From Tetragonia tetragonoides (Eukaryota > Streptophyta > Magnoliopsida > Caryophyllales > Aizoaceae), in the NCBI GenBank assembly GCA_038025085.1, contig CM076145.1, positions 18,582,500 through 18,646,499 of the forward strand: a stretch of 64,000 bases of DNA. Reading direction: 5' to 3'. The notes below the pieces were generated by a model, which saw only the letters and a program-made list of their open reading frames with translations, made no database searches and was not told the DNA's origin. Position numbers and translations under genes: made by a program. Shown here in pieces: positions 45,906-58,131 of this stretch (the stretch's first letter is position 1; each line of letters begins with the position of its first letter).

Positions 45906-46124
45906 TGTAGGAATATGTTGTTATAAATTCTGTTGTAAATTCTGTTACTAGTTAGTTAGGAGCAGTCAATAAGAGTTTGTTAGCTATGACAGCTCAGCAC
46001 TAGTAATAGAGTACTGTACATATATATACACACAGAACCTCTGTAACAATTAATAATCATAATAACAACAATAATCTTTCTCTCTCTAGATTCTTTAATT
46101 CTCAATATTCTCTGATTCTCAATA
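45906..46124 (+). repeat. 5' LTR of the recent copia
   Basis: 219 bp, TG...TA ends, with a TATATATAC box at about 46020-46028. Confidence 0.93.
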
Positions 46125-46359
46125 TGGTATCAGAGCTCCCAAAACCCTAGTTTTTCACTTGATTTTTCAATTCGATTATTGATTTGTTCATCAGTAATCT
46201 AGCTAAAATTTCCTCAAACGAATTAGTTTTCATTTCGAATTCGAGCTTTTGGATTGCTTTCTTCAATCGCTCAAGCTCATATCAATTAGGGTTTGGCTCA
46301 TTATTTTCGATCAAATTCCGCAAAATCAATTTGATTTGATCACTTCTTGATTCTTGAAT

Positions 46360-49300
46360 ATGTCGATCATGCATTCAGATCAATTGTACTTACATCCTTC
46401 GGATCATCCAGGGATGAATTTAGTGTCACAGCCCTTTGATGGCACTGGATATGGTGGATGGAAGAAAGGGATAACGATTGTGCTTTCAGCGAAGAATAAG
46501 TTAAGCTTTGTTGATGGCGGAAGTCCAAAACCAGAGGCAAATTCGCTATTGTTGGGACACTGGCAGCGCTGCAATGATATGGCAACTTCATGGCTCTTAA
46601 ATGCTTTATCTAAAGAAATTGCTGGTAGCGTTTTATATTCGTCATCTGGTAAACAAATTTGGGATGAGCTTGAAGAGAGATTTGGTCAGAGTAATGGTAC
46701 TAGTTTATTTCAGATTCAGAAGGTTTAACATCATTAGATCAGGGTTCTGATGATATAACTACATATTTCACAAAGATTAAAAGAGTTTGGGATGAATTGA
46801 GCAATCTTACCACATTGCCAGCTTGTAGTTGTGATAAAGCAACAACTTGGGCTAAGCTAGAACATGATCAAAGGCTAGTTCAATTTCTAATGGGGCTAAA
46901 TTCTGAATATAAGCCAATTAGAGGGAACATACTTATGATGAAGCCATTACCAATTGTAAGCCAGGCATATTCTTTGTTGTTACAAGAAGAAAAACAAAGG
47001 GAAATAAAGACTGCAGGCCATTTTATTTCTTATTCAGCTTCATTTCATGCTGGAAATTATAGAGGAGGTCAGTTCAATAGGCCAAAGACTGATGATGGTT
47101 ATAAGGGAAATCAGTTTAATAGATTAAGAAATGATGAAACAAGACCAAGAAGTGATAATCAGTTCAATTCTATGATATGCAATTACTGTAAGAAACCAGG
47201 ACATCTCATTGGTAAATTCTATAAGCTTCATGGTTTTCCTTCTGGTTTTAAGAGCAATTATAAGGATAATGGTGGTTATAAAGGGCAAAGGGTTGCAGCT
47301 GTAGTTGAAGGTTCTCAGGTGCCTGGTTATACAGAACATAGCTCCCCTGAATTTGTTGGTCATGAAGATGGACAGAATAATCTGTCTGGTTTCTCTCAGG
47401 AGCAAGTTTCTAAGTTGATGGCTTTCTTAGGTAATGTTCAGATGAAGGGTCCTCAGGCTCATAATGCTATCAGATCTTCTGCTTTTGCAGGTATCTCTAG
47501 TTGTTTTCATTGTGATAATTCTGTTGCTTGTACATGTGCTAATTGTATTCCTAAAGCTGTTAAAACCTGGATTATAGACACTGGAGCCACTGACCATATG
47601 TGCCATGATATCAGTTTGTTCACTTTCATTAAACCTCTATCCAGACCATATTCCATTACCTTACCTAATGGCCATCATGTTCATGTTACCAAGATAGGTA
47701 CTATACCCATTACCAAGAGTTTATCTCTATACAATGTGTTATTTGTTCCAGATTTTAAATACAACTTGTTATCAGTTGGCAAGTTAGTTTTCCACACACA
47801 ATGTTCAGCCATCTTTACACCAACATCATGTTTCTTGCAGGGCCCTTCTCTGAAGAAGCCACTGGATCTTGGTAAATCCAGAGGAGGGTTGTATCTGTTT
47901 GATATGCCTGCTACAAGTTCTGAAGTGCAAGATTTGTCCTGTTCTTCTGCTGCTTCTAATGTACAGCTTGAAAATAGTTCTCATTCAGCTAAATTTCATG
48001 CATCTGTTAACTGCAATGCAGTTTCTGATAAATCTGTTACTTTATGGCATAACAGATTAGGTCATTTGCCATTTCATAAACTCAAATACATGTCTTTGCT
48101 TGATCCTCAATGTGATATAGATTATTTACTTCCTTGTGATATCTGTCCTAAGGCTCGCCAACATAGGCTGTCTTTTCCTCAAAGTTCAATTCATACCTCT
48201 CATATATTTCATTAGATTCACATAGATCTCTGGGGACCTTATCACACTAAGAGCTATGATGGTCATAATTATTTCCTGACCATTGTAGATGATTTTAGCA
48301 GAGCCACATGGACACATCTTTTACACTGCAAGAGTAATGCTCTTGATCTTATTAGGTCATTTACTAGTATGGTTCAGACACAATTCCAAACCAAAATTCA
48401 GCCCATTCGATCTGACAATGCTTTAGAATTAGGCCTTAGCAAAGAAGCTACTGCATTCTTTCTATCCCAAGGAATTTTGCATCAAACTAGTTGTGTTGAT
48501 ACACCACAACAAAATGGGGTAGTTGAGAGAAAACATAGACATTTATTGGAGACAGCTAGAGCCTTATTATTTCAATCCAATTTGCCATTAAAATACTGGG
48601 GTGAGTGTGTGTTAACAGCTACCTATCTCATTAACAGATTTCCCTCTAGAGTTATCAAAGGTTTTACCCCATTTCACTTGTTGTTTGGACATTCTCCTGT
48701 CTATACTCACCTCAGAACTTTTGGTAGCCTCTGCTATGCCTCTACATTGAAGAGAGGAAGAGACAAATTCCAGCCTTGAGCTTCACCTTGTGTATTTCTT
48801 GGATACCCTTTTGGAAAGAAGGCCTATAAAGCTCTTAACCTAGAAACAAATCAAGTGTTTGTCTCCAGAGATATAGTGTTTCATGAGTCGGTTTTTCCCT
48901 TTCATAATTCTTCCCACTCTTCTTCTCATTCTCATTTTCCATCACATCTCAATCCCACTGATCCCTTTTATATTGATTCCTCTACTGATTTTATTCCACC
49001 TTCTATTTCTCCTCAAACACATTCTCCTCCTCCTCCTCATTATTCAGAACAGGACATCTCTACAGTTTGCACCTCTCAGAAGATCTACCAGATCTCATCA
49101 CACACCTTTTCACTTAAAAGATTATCAATGTAATCATGTTCAGTCAGATTCTCATATTTGTTGTCATACCATTACCTCCACAAAATCTGAACCCAGACCT
49201 CTTTGTTGTTATGCCTTAACACCACAACGTCAGCAGCTTTTGGATACAATTGACCATGTGCATGTACCAAATTGTTATGATGAGGCAGCTAGTGATCCTG

Positions 49301-50776
49301 CTTGGCAGGATGCTATGAATAAGGAGTTTGTTGCTTTGCTTGCAAATGATACATGGGAGTTAGTGGATTTGCCTACAGGGAAGAAACCTATTTCATGTAA
49401 GTGGGTATATACTGTTAAGTATAAGTCAGATGGTACAATTGAGAGGTTCAAAGCCAGATAAGTCATTAGAGGATTCACACAAAAAGCCGGAATTGACTTT
49501 AATGAAACATTTTCTCCTGTGGTTAAGATGACCACAATTCGAAGCCTTATTGCAACAGTTGTGAAGAAAGGATGGAAGCTACATCAATTGGATGTTAATA
49601 ACGCATTTCTCCATATTTAGATGAGGAGATCTACATGGCCCCTCCACCTGGTTTATCTACAAATCAGAATCAAGTGTGCAAATTGAAGAAGTCCCTTTAT
49701 GGCTTGAAAGCCTCAAGACAGTGGTATGCAAAACGGTCAGAAGCTCTTAGGTCTCAGGGTTACAAGAGCTCCAAGAATGATTACTCTCTATTTTATAAAA
49801 AGATGGCTTCTTCAGTTGTTTTCGTTGCTGTGTATGTCGATGATATAGTAGTTACTGGAGATAATACAGCTGAGATCACACAGTTGAAGTCTTTTTTGGA
49901 TGGAAAGTTCAAAATTAAGGATCTTGGCTACCTTAATTACTTTCTAGGCATGGAAATATATCAGGAAGATACTGGTTTGGTTATGACTCAAAGGAAATTT
50001 ACTCTTGAGTTATTATCTGACTTCAACATACAGCACTCACATTCTGTTACAAGCCCTCTGGAACCTAATCTCAAGCTGGATAATGAGGCAGGTTCTCTGA
50101 TTTCTGATCCCTCATCTTACAGAACTCTAGTTGGCAAGTTTAATTATTTGACAAATACTCGTCCAGACATTGCTTTTGCATTTCAAATTCTTAGTCAGTT
50201 CATGCAAGCTCCAAAGGAGCCTCATATGTCAGCAACCATTCACATATTGAAGCATCTTAGCAAGGCACCAGCTCAGGGTTTATTCTTCAACAATACCTCA
50301 TCTTATTCTCTACAAGCATATTGTGATTCTGACTGGGCTGCTTGTCCATTAGTGGATATTATATTTCATTGGGAGGCTCTCCAATTTCTTGGAAATCCAA
50401 GAAACAACCCATTGTTTCTCTTAGTTCAGTTGAGGCAGAATATCGCTCTATGAGAAGGGTGACTGCAGAACTCTCATGGCTTACAAGACTTCTTGATGAG
50501 CTCACTGTTCCCTCCATTCTTCCTGTTCCATTGAAGTGTGACAGCATGGCTGCAATATACATTGCTAAGAACCCAGTATTTCACGAAAGAACTAAGCACA
50601 TCGACTTAGATTGTCACTTTGTTCGTGAGAAACTCCACGAAGGCATGATTACCTTATCTTATGTTCCTACACAAGATCAGCTTGCTGATCTCTTTACCAA
50701 GAGGTTACCTGGTCGTCAGCATAATCATATCCTTAACAAGTTGGGGGTACTCATTCCTTCCCACCCTCCAACTTGA
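46360..50776 (+). pseudogene. Copia Gag-Pol polyprotein with about eight lesions
   Basis: ATG at 46360. Gag has HPGMNLVSQPFDGTGYGGWK and RCNDMATSWLLNAL. A small deletion shifts the frame near 46722. The zinc knuckle at 47178-47219 reads CNYCKKPGHLIGKF, where the fourth ligand (normally Cys) is Phe. The protease motif DTGA lies at 47577-47588. Integrase: LWHNRLGHLP with CDICPKARQ; D-D-E in HIDLWGPY, IRSDNALEL and GVVERKH. TAG at 48213-48215 and TGA at 48777-48779 cut it. A frameshift lies near 49060-49090 and TAA at 49459-49461. A deletion near 49610 removes part of the AFLH-DLDEE block. The RT has the catalytic YVDDIVV near 49837. A deletion near 50347 precedes RNase H (SLSSVEAEYRS, DLFTKRLP). 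No full polyprotein is possible. Confidence 0.92.
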
Positions 50777-50783
50777 GGGGGGG

Positions 50784-51002
50784 TGTAGGAATATGTTGTT
50801 ATAGATTCTGTTGTAAATTCTGTTACTAGTTAGTTAGGAGCAGCCAATAAGAGTTTGTTAGCTATGACAGCTCAGCACTAGTAATAGAGTACTGTACATA
50901 TATATACACACAGAACCTCTGTAACAATTAATAATCATAATAACAACAATAATCTTTCTCTCTCTAGATTCTTTAATTCTCAATATTCTCTGATTCTCAA
51001 TA
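50784..51002 (+). repeat. 3' LTR of the recent copia
   Basis: 219 bp; two differences from the 5' LTR (near the start and near AGCAGYCAATAAG). Confidence 0.93.
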
Positions 51003-51153
51003 ATATGTGAGACAACAAGTATATTTCTGAACTCAGCATCAATGAACTAAATTAAACATCACTTAACTGAATTAAAAATTACTAAATCTACATGTGATCA
51101 CCCCTAAACTAAATTGAATTGAACTAGTCGTATAAGTTTTAAAGAATGCACCC

Positions 51154-53235
51154 TTGTAAACTACGAATGCAAAATGCAAACAGTAATCCAAATTCTATAT
51201 AATAGGACCATTTTTTTTTCCCGATGATCCTGAGGTCGGCTCGATGATCATGCGTAGTATAGATCCTATGGAGTTGGACCACCATCATTTCCAAAAGTGA
51301 GAGGCTGAGGTCACGACTCACCGCTCGAACCGTGACTATAGGGCAGCCAAACACACGGGAAACTGTAAGTGGCTTTGGTTGGCCGATTTTTGCTGTGTAA
51401 GGATTAAGCATTTTTTATGATTTTATCACCTAAAAGATGCCCCTTTAAGCCTTTACCTTTACTTTTTTTCTCAATCAAAAACATGTCTCGTGGCATAAGC
51501 TTATAATCCTAAACACTTTTTTGGGTCCTAGTAATCCTAAGTACTTTTCTTTTTTTGGTGCAAGTAATCCTAAGTACTTTAAGCAAGCACAAATATATAT
51601 TCCTCAAACGGAGGAAGATCTTTATTTCCTGTTTTTGTTTTTTTAATAAGGTAAGATAATATGCTCATAGACCATTACACATTACAGATTCACAGCCTCA
51701 CACGGAAAGAGGAATGCTTATAAACCCACAACACACAAGTATCACCCTCAGTTCTAAGAATTGAAAGTAATATGTCTTGAACCCAAACTTTAAAGTTGGA
51801 GTTTGGGTACTTTATCATTGAGCTACACAATTTATACTTGTCATGGTCATGTAAAAACCGCAGCTCAGATTATATAAATATATATAAAATATATTTTCAC
51901 TAGTCAATATAATCAATGTTTTTACCCAAAAGACATCTTGTGCAATCGTTGGTTGATAAATTACTTTGCATTGAGACATAACTGACATAAAACAATCCAA
52001 CAACTAACATTAAAAAACTGATTTCTCTCGCATATTACTATTCAACCCAGTGGTATATGATTCATTTCAGTACTATAAAGTTCAAGTCAATTCAATGAAG
52101 TATAATTCAGTTTATTTCCATCCTTAAGAACATACCCTTAGACCTAAGTTCATCATATTTTATAATCTTGTAGATATATCGAAATGATCTAAATCCCCAC
52201 ATATAGTGAACTATATCAAAAGCTTGGTTTGAATCCCATATATGAATTAATTACATGTTTGTTAGAATATTAATGTGTTGCACTTTATTCTGAAAAATAA
52301 GAACCACAAAAGCTTATATGATCTTCTTGCATTCGTTGCACATGGCTCCCACATATAACAATATAAGTAATTAATGATTGAAAGAACCATTTCCTTTTCT
52401 GAGAAAACAAAAATCAGGGAATAAAGACAGCAAATATCTTTTTAAGTTACCAGCTTTAACTTAAAACATCTTTCCTCTTCTAATTACTTTTCATTATTTG
52501 ATTGGTTTTCGTCTAATAATCTTTGTAGCAGCAACTTTAGGATACCAAAACCAACTATAAAAAGGCAAAAATAAAATAAAAACTTTATTTTGATCATCTA
52601 CAACAGGAGGGGGGGTGAAGAATAATGTTTAAACAATAAAAGTTTCAAATCTGCAGTTCAAAAAAAAAAAAAAAAAAAAAAAAAAAGGAGGTTTCAAATT
52701 AAGGAACCATAGAAATGAAAGTGGTAAGGGTCCTCCAATTATGTATTTACCTCTTGTGCGTTTCGATCTACAACATTCTCACTGTCAAAGATGTTAATTA
52801 AGGTGTGGGGTTCTGTTATACTGGTGACAATCTCATAATTTGTAATCAAGATCACGAGTTTAAGTCTTACCACTAACATTAATGAAGGAGAGCGCAACCC
52901 AATCAACCCCCACCCTCCACACAAAAAAGGAAAAAAAAGAAGAGAAGCTAATTAAGATCCTCTTGATGACAATTTTGACTATGATAAATTATTATCATAT
53001 ATTTACAAAGATTATCATATATTTACAAAGTAAAAATTGTATTTGCTTCGAAATTTGCATTTGAAATCATGGAGGGGGGTGAATTGTACTTGACTGATTA
53101 AGAAACGAATATATAATTTACTTTTCATAAAGCTCAAAATTATGAAAGGATTTCAAATGACACCTCATTACCGTAATATTTGAAATTCTCTTATGTCATC
53201 CTTTTGACACAATGCTTAACTTACACAGTAGGTGT
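51154..53235. other. Intergenic stretch, no gene recognised
   Basis: At about 51210-51390 a minus-strand segment ends in a short A tract and contains GGTTCGAGCGG, reminiscent of a tRNA-type SINE B box, but no clear A box or target duplication. A micro-insertion is at 51548-51562. A poly-A tract (about 52657-52686) has GTTTCAAAT on both sides. A small tandem repeat TATCATATATTTACAAAG lies at 52992-53029. Confidence 0.4.
51548..51562 (-). mobile_element. 15-bp micro-insertion (poly-T plus GGTGCA) with 18-bp TSD
   Basis: The insert TCTTTTTTTGGTGCA lies between two copies of AGTAATCCTAAGTACTTT (51530-51547 and 51563-51580). Its right part equals the 3' end of the LINE at 20354-20379 (poly-T then GGTGCA), so it reads as an almost wholly 5'-truncated L1 insertion. 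Confidence 0.7.
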
Positions 53236-53243
53236 GTAGTTTA

Positions 53244-54060
53244 TTTATTTTTTTTTTTTGGAAAATGGTGAAAATTGTATTCCATCCTCTAAAGGTATAC
53301 CAATGTGGCACTCCTATGGTAAATCCATACTGAACAAGGCGTGCTAACAAAGCACCCTGAAAAACAACATAGACAGATCTGCCAAAACTCTCTAGTTTAC
53401 AGAGAAACTAAGAAATGAAAAAATAAACAGGGAGAACCAAGAACTACAGAAGAGCAGACAGAACATCTTCTGTTGCAGACGAAGCAGCAGAGCGCAGTTT
53501 GACACAAACACATAATTTAATTTGCCATACCAATGCAGAAACTTCTCATTTTATGCCTTGAAAGATGCGAGCATTACGCTCCCTCCAAAGCTCAAAAAAT
53601 TGCCGCAGCCAAGGCGCATTTCTTCTGTTTATGTTTCCAATTTTTCCCTCTAAGTTGATTATGCATCCATCTAAACTCGTGCCCCAGGCTGTAACCACGA
53701 CGAGTGGTGCCTGTCCAAAGGAGAACTTGCTGCCAAACATCTCTGGAAAAAGAACAAGAAAAAACATGTGCTTGCTAGATTCACAATCAGCCTCACAGAG
53801 GGCACACCTGTTCACAAGAACCATACCCTTTTGTACAAGATTATCAACTGTGGGAAGGGCCTGAATAGCTAGGGAGGAGATAAAAGCATGTCTGGGGATA
53901 ACAGTAGAATCCCAGATGATCTTTGCCCATTTAGTTTTAGGTGAAGGTCCACGAAAGAAGTCATACGCTTTTTTTAACCTGGAGCTTGCCATTATGACTC
54001 CAAGATTCAAGAAGCTGTTGGGCTGGGGCAATCCCGCCTGCCTTGCCATTATGACAGTAG
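53244..54060 (-). mobile_element. 5'-truncated L1 LINE fragment
   Basis: Minus-strand LINE 3' piece with a T-rich tail at 53244-53260. Probable short target duplication GTAGTTTA (53236-53243 and 54061-54068). Confidence 0.65.
53546..54060 (-). pseudogene. L1 ORF2 zinc-binding (zf-RVT) segment
   Basis: An open stretch of about 170 codons with KTKWAKIIWDSTVIPRHAF, QALPTVDNLVQKGMVLVN and a zinc module CALCEADCESSKHMFF. This corresponds to the zf-RVT domain of plant L1 ORF2, downstream of the RT. The Cys expected after the His is Leu (FFLVLFPE), so the zinc site is incomplete. It stops at 53546; RT and endonuclease are absent because the copy is truncated. Confidence 0.8.
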
Positions 54061-54197
54061 GTAGTTTACCCATGCAATGTGCGCTATAAAAATAAACCTG
54101 TACTTTAATTAGAAGTATCTTGGAATCTTAATAAATAATTTTCAATTAGAAACATACGTAATTACGTATAAATACAATATAGTAATAATGAGTAATT

Positions 54198-54449
54198 GGG
54201 TGCGTCCTTTCTGTCAGTACAGTTCAGTTCAGGGGTGAGTTCATGTTAGTTTCGTGATTTTCAGTTTAGTTCAGGAATGTTTAATTCAGTTTAGTGGTGC
54301 TCAGTTCACCAATATACTTTTTGCCTCACATATCAAGTGATGTCCAATTCAATTCGGTGGTGTCCAGTCCAGTGGTGTTCATTTCAATTCAATAATGTTC
54401 AATTCAATTCACTGATGATCAGATAAGTTCAACTCTAAAGAACGCACCC
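54198..54449. mobile_element. ACTGA-rich MITE
   Basis: 252 bp; termini GGGTGCGTCCTTTCTG and CTCTAAAGAACGCACCC; body of CAGTTCAGTTCA words. No clear target duplication. Confidence 0.75.
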
Positions 54450-54942
54450 AAGATTACTATCTCATGCATCACATGGGTAAGACTGTCCACTCGAAAGTAA
54501 TTTTTTTGCCCACTATGATGGTAGGTGTACGGAAATTTTATTTCCATTGAAATTCAAAATTTTATATGATCCTCGAGCACATTCACTAAAGCAATCTCAA
54601 TAAAATAAAGGCAGTAATATGTCTAGATTTTGGAAACTACCAAGTCCAATAGTGTCGCCATCTAAGCGGACCTATGTGACCATGGGAGTACATGTCATTT
54701 TTTTAATCTTACTCTAGTGGATCTGTTACTCATTGCATATAGAAGATCCTTTTATGCCACATAAAAGATGCCTTGCGTTTCTGCCTTTAACATGCTTTTG
54801 CATATTTGCAAATGCCAAACGCAGCTGCTCCCACCAAGAACTAGCTCAAATGATCAATGAAAGGAACTACTAAACTAAATTTTTGCAAAGGGTATACCTA
54901 TGGATATTATTGGAAAGCATCGCAACAGTCAATGGAATCTTA
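54450..54942. other. Intergenic stretch, nothing recognised
   Basis: No coding region or repeat boundary seen. Confidence 0.5.
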
Positions 54943-55101
54943 GGTCCTGTTCTTTTCGTCATCTTTATGTTGCATTCCGTTCCGTTCTGTTCCGCGTCAT
55001 TCTGTACTTCATTTTGTCTCACATTTTGTTCATTACCCGCGTCGTTCCGTTCCGTTCCTTTCCTCACCGTCCTGCACCATTCCGTTGAAGAGAACAAAGC
55101 C
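54943..55101. mobile_element. Tourist-like MITE with TTCCGTTCCG body
   Basis: 159 bp; termini GGTCCTGTTCTTTTC and GAAGAGAACAAAGCC; target duplication TTA (54940-54942, 55102-55104). It shares its terminal type with 17520-17774, but the body is built on TTCCG/TTCTG pentamers rather than ACTGA. Confidence 0.82.
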
Positions 55102-55367
55102 TTAGTCATCTATTGAGGTGATTAGCACAAAAACTTATATAAAGTGGAGAAAAAAAGTTATATTAAAAACCTGATGCCCGTGAAAAATGATGATATCTGA
55201 TCTGTCTCTTAGCTTGTATGAGGCTGCCTTATTAAAGATTTGTTGGGTTGTTACTTGTTAGTTATCTCAATTATAGTGATCTCAATAAGTAAAATCCGTG
55301 AAAATTATTTTAAAGTTTAAGATTAACACCTCTTTTCATTAACCTATGTACAATTGTTTGGAAATAA

Positions 55368-55921
55368 CTAGATTTCGTGCCCGTGCGATGCACGGGTTCT
55401 TGTTCATCATCATCTGTTATTAGCTTCAATATAAAAGAAAAAAATTAATATTATCAATAATATATAAAGTTGAGTAAGAGCAAAGAACAGTAATAAATTT
55501 CCGATCCACAAAAAAATCACATTGAACAAAGAAATAAAATGATTGGTGAATATTTTTTGTTAAAATATTCATGCTACATAATTTATTAAAAATAAAATAA
55601 AATTATTTTTTATTTCTTTTTAATCACCAACGGATTTATAACTATTTTTTACTTATGCTACTTATTTTATTAAAATTAAATAAAATTATTTTTGCTTTCA
55701 TTTTAGTCACTCTTGGATTTATAACTATTTTTTTACTTATGCTACTTATTTTATTAAAATTAAAAAAATTATTTTTGATTTCTTTATAATTACCCATGGA
55801 CTTATCACTATTCATTACCACTTCTTTCCTTTCTCAATTGAAAAAATATTAAGGAGGAAGTGAGGAACATTAAAAATACTAATGAGCATTAATGAATCTT
55901 ATGTTTAGAACTCAATTATAC
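55368..55921 (-). mobile_element. Helitron-like unit, minus strand
   Basis: On the minus strand it ends with hairpin CCCGTGC-ATC-GCACGGG (55380-55396), CACGAAAT and CTAG at 55368-55371, then T, as in the units at 44962-45645. The interior carries 2-3 direct repeats of TTATGCTACTTATTTTATTA followed by AAATTAAA. A decayed second hairpin (TGTATTGCACGGG) at 55934-55946 suggests another copy beyond. Confidence 0.6.
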
Positions 55922-57170
55922 ATATATTGTCTCGTGTATTGCACGGGTCCTTATTTTTATGCGTTGGAATTCTAATTACGATGACATTAATAACAATTTA
56001 AACAAGATTCTCTTTTTCAATCTTTTAGTTGAACATTTTTATTTTTTATTATTAAAATTTTTTTTTTTTTTTGAGTCCTTTAGACCGAACGATTTGTATT
56101 CATCTACTAATTTTGTTGGTACGAAATAGAAAAATTAATATACAACAATTAGATTTAGGAACCCGTTTTTTTAACCATCAATACACATATAAATATTTTT
56201 GAGTATACATGTCTTTACATTATTTTGAATGAGATTATTCAATGAAAAATTTAAACACCCCTTTGATTATAAATACTTATATTCACTGAACAACAATAAT
56301 AGTGTGAGTAGTCTTCAAAAAAAAATTAAGGGTAGAAAATGATACACACTAAATTAGAAATTTATTATATTTTTTCTGATTAAAACTTATATTTTAGTGG
56401 CTTGATAAAATCTCAATTAAAATTTGTGTCAAATATATGTTTAGCTTCGATGATAACCTTTATGGGGCTCATATAGACATATTCCACGGGAAAAAGTTTA
56501 AACTTAAGAGTGAGAAGCAAAGCATTGGATCGATCAATTAGACAATAATAATTTTTAGAAAATGATGAAAAAAGCTAAGACGGGGAACAAACAAATTAAC
56601 CCTTCATTTCAACTCAATACACGGGTGCTAAGTGTTAACAACATAAATAATTTGAAACAAAAGTAAAGAACCCAATCTCTCCTCTTCGATAGTTGTTGGG
56701 AGAAGTACTGTGTTGACAGTCTGACATAAATAATAGAAATAATCGAAGAGACACAAAGTGCAAAGGTTTTGAAGCAAACGTTTCTTTAACCATTTTATGT
56801 TACTGCCTTGCTGTATGCATGTGCACCTTTGGGAATGCTTAAGGATATCTTGCCTCCTTAAATCATCTACAATGACGATTCATAGTGAAAACATGATGGT
56901 TGGGTAATTTCGAATCTGATCAGTTTTACTATGATCTTCAAGTTGTCTATTGCTATGATTAAGGTGTTGGAGGAGAAAGAGAGACAATGATCTGATAAAT
57001 ATAATTATGGTAATGGTGGTTCTATTTTCAATGACTTTTCCAAGCAAGTAGTGGCTGGTTTTATAGTAGTGGTAGTTTAGGTAGATGAAAAGTACTCAGT
57101 ACTCCAAACGTTTGGAAAATGAGTAACGGAAATTGTTCTAGATTTTGTTGGGTTTCTTGGATATTGAGAG

Positions 57171-57207
57171 GTCATTACTCATTACTCATTACTCATTACT
57201 CATTACT
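57171..57207. repeat. CATTACT tandem repeat
   Basis: Five consecutive CATTACT units. Confidence 0.9.
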
Positions 57208-57428
57208 ATACAAACGCTTGATTCATGCACTCCCTTTCCCTCCACATACATCGTTTAATTCAGAGTGGTAATTTGATTAGTAAATTTAGTTTTCTTATTG
57301 AAAAGTGATTGATATATAGTTCTTCATTTCACCTAAAGGTAAATATGTATTTATGATTTTTTATATATTTATCTAATTTGGTTTAATATCACATTTATAA
57401 CTATTCAATGCGACCTTGATGAGAACTC

Positions 57429-57430
<2 letters not shown>

Positions 57431-57482
<52 letters not shown>
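57431..57482. repeat. (AT)n(GT)n microsatellite
   Basis: About 40 bp of AT followed by 12 bp of GT. Confidence 0.95.
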
Positions 57483-57483
<1 letters not shown>

Positions 57484-57971
57484 ATATTCCCACTATTCAT
57501 AATTAATTGTCACTTGGTTGAAAGCCCTCAAATTAAAGGAAATTTTTTTGTAGCATGTTGACTAAAATAGTCCTAATAATGTCGTTACTATTTTTAAGTA
57601 GTGGCCATAGTTTACAAATGCCACTTATATGTATATGTCAAGTTACAATTATTAAGTCTAAGCTGAGAACACCAAAGAAGTAAAAGGAAACAACCCCACC
57701 CCCCAAAGACCGTGAACCATGCCAATCAATTGGGTCCGCGTTAGTCCTTTGCCATGTGGATTAGATCACATCTTGGTTCACTAAATATGAATCATATGAT
57801 CTTGAGTTCTTGATGGTGGAGGACAAGGTGGGAGTACAAGTGGTAATGTTCTATTCTTACAGTCGAATGGTTAAGAGTTCAAATTCTCATATATCTTTTT
57901 TTCTGAGTGAGTCTATTATTAGCCTTTTAAAAGTAAATTAATTTACGTGAGATGATTTACGGTCTATTACA

Positions 57972-58123
57972 CAGGGGCGGATTCAGTATGGCTAAAATAC
58001 CATAGTTTATGGAAGTTTTTTGGAAATTATTGCTAAAATAACCTAACAATTTAGTTTGGTACCCATATTATTTAATAATTTAATTTTGGTACCCATATTA
58101 TTAGTTTTCTAAATCCGTCACTG
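57972..58123. mobile_element. hAT-like MITE
   Basis: 152 bp; termini CAGGGGCGGATTCAG and CTAAATCCGTCACTG. The 8-bp flanks CTATTACA (57964-57971) and CCATTACA (58124-58131) differ at one base. This terminal type and the 8-bp duplication indicate the hAT superfamily. Confidence 0.75.
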
Positions 58124-58131
58124 CCATTACA

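Larger units (their letters stand above)
45906..51002 (+). mobile_element. Ty1/copia LTR retrotransposon, recent but coding-defective
   Basis: 5097 bp. LTRs at 45906-46124 and 50784-51002, both 219 bp, with two differences seen. They begin TGTAGGAATATG and end CTCAATA. Target duplication ATATG (45901-45905, 51003-51007). The primer site TGGTATCAGAGC follows directly at 46125. The purine tract TTGAGGGGGGG precedes the right LTR. Its polyprotein belongs to the family of the minus-strand copia at 9142-14488. Confidence 0.95.
45791..51153. mobile_element. ACTGA-rich MITE split by a copia element
   Basis: MITE arms at 45791-45905 and 51008-51153. Termini GCGTGCGTTCTTTAGAGTTG and the complement of GGGTGCATTCTTTAAAACTT. 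The copia element is inserted between ATATG and its duplicate. Rejoined length is about 260 bp. Confidence 0.8.
55922..57971. other. AT-rich stretch with low-complexity tracts
   Basis: No gene recognised. It contains poly-T (about 56058-56073), an array of CATTACT units at 57171-57207 and (AT)n(GT)n at 57431-57482. The GATGAGAACTCAATTATATA before the AT tract is another Helitron-like start on the minus strand. Confidence 0.5.

Noticed and set aside
51210..51390. Possible tRNA-derived SINE (B-box-like GGTTCGAGCGG, short A tail)
   Set aside because: No convincing A box, no target duplication and no clear 5' end; left as a note in the intergenic entry.
54883..55116. Small open frames on both strands
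   Set aside because: They coincide with the TTCCG-rich MITE at 54943-55101, whose pentamer repeats stay open by chance.
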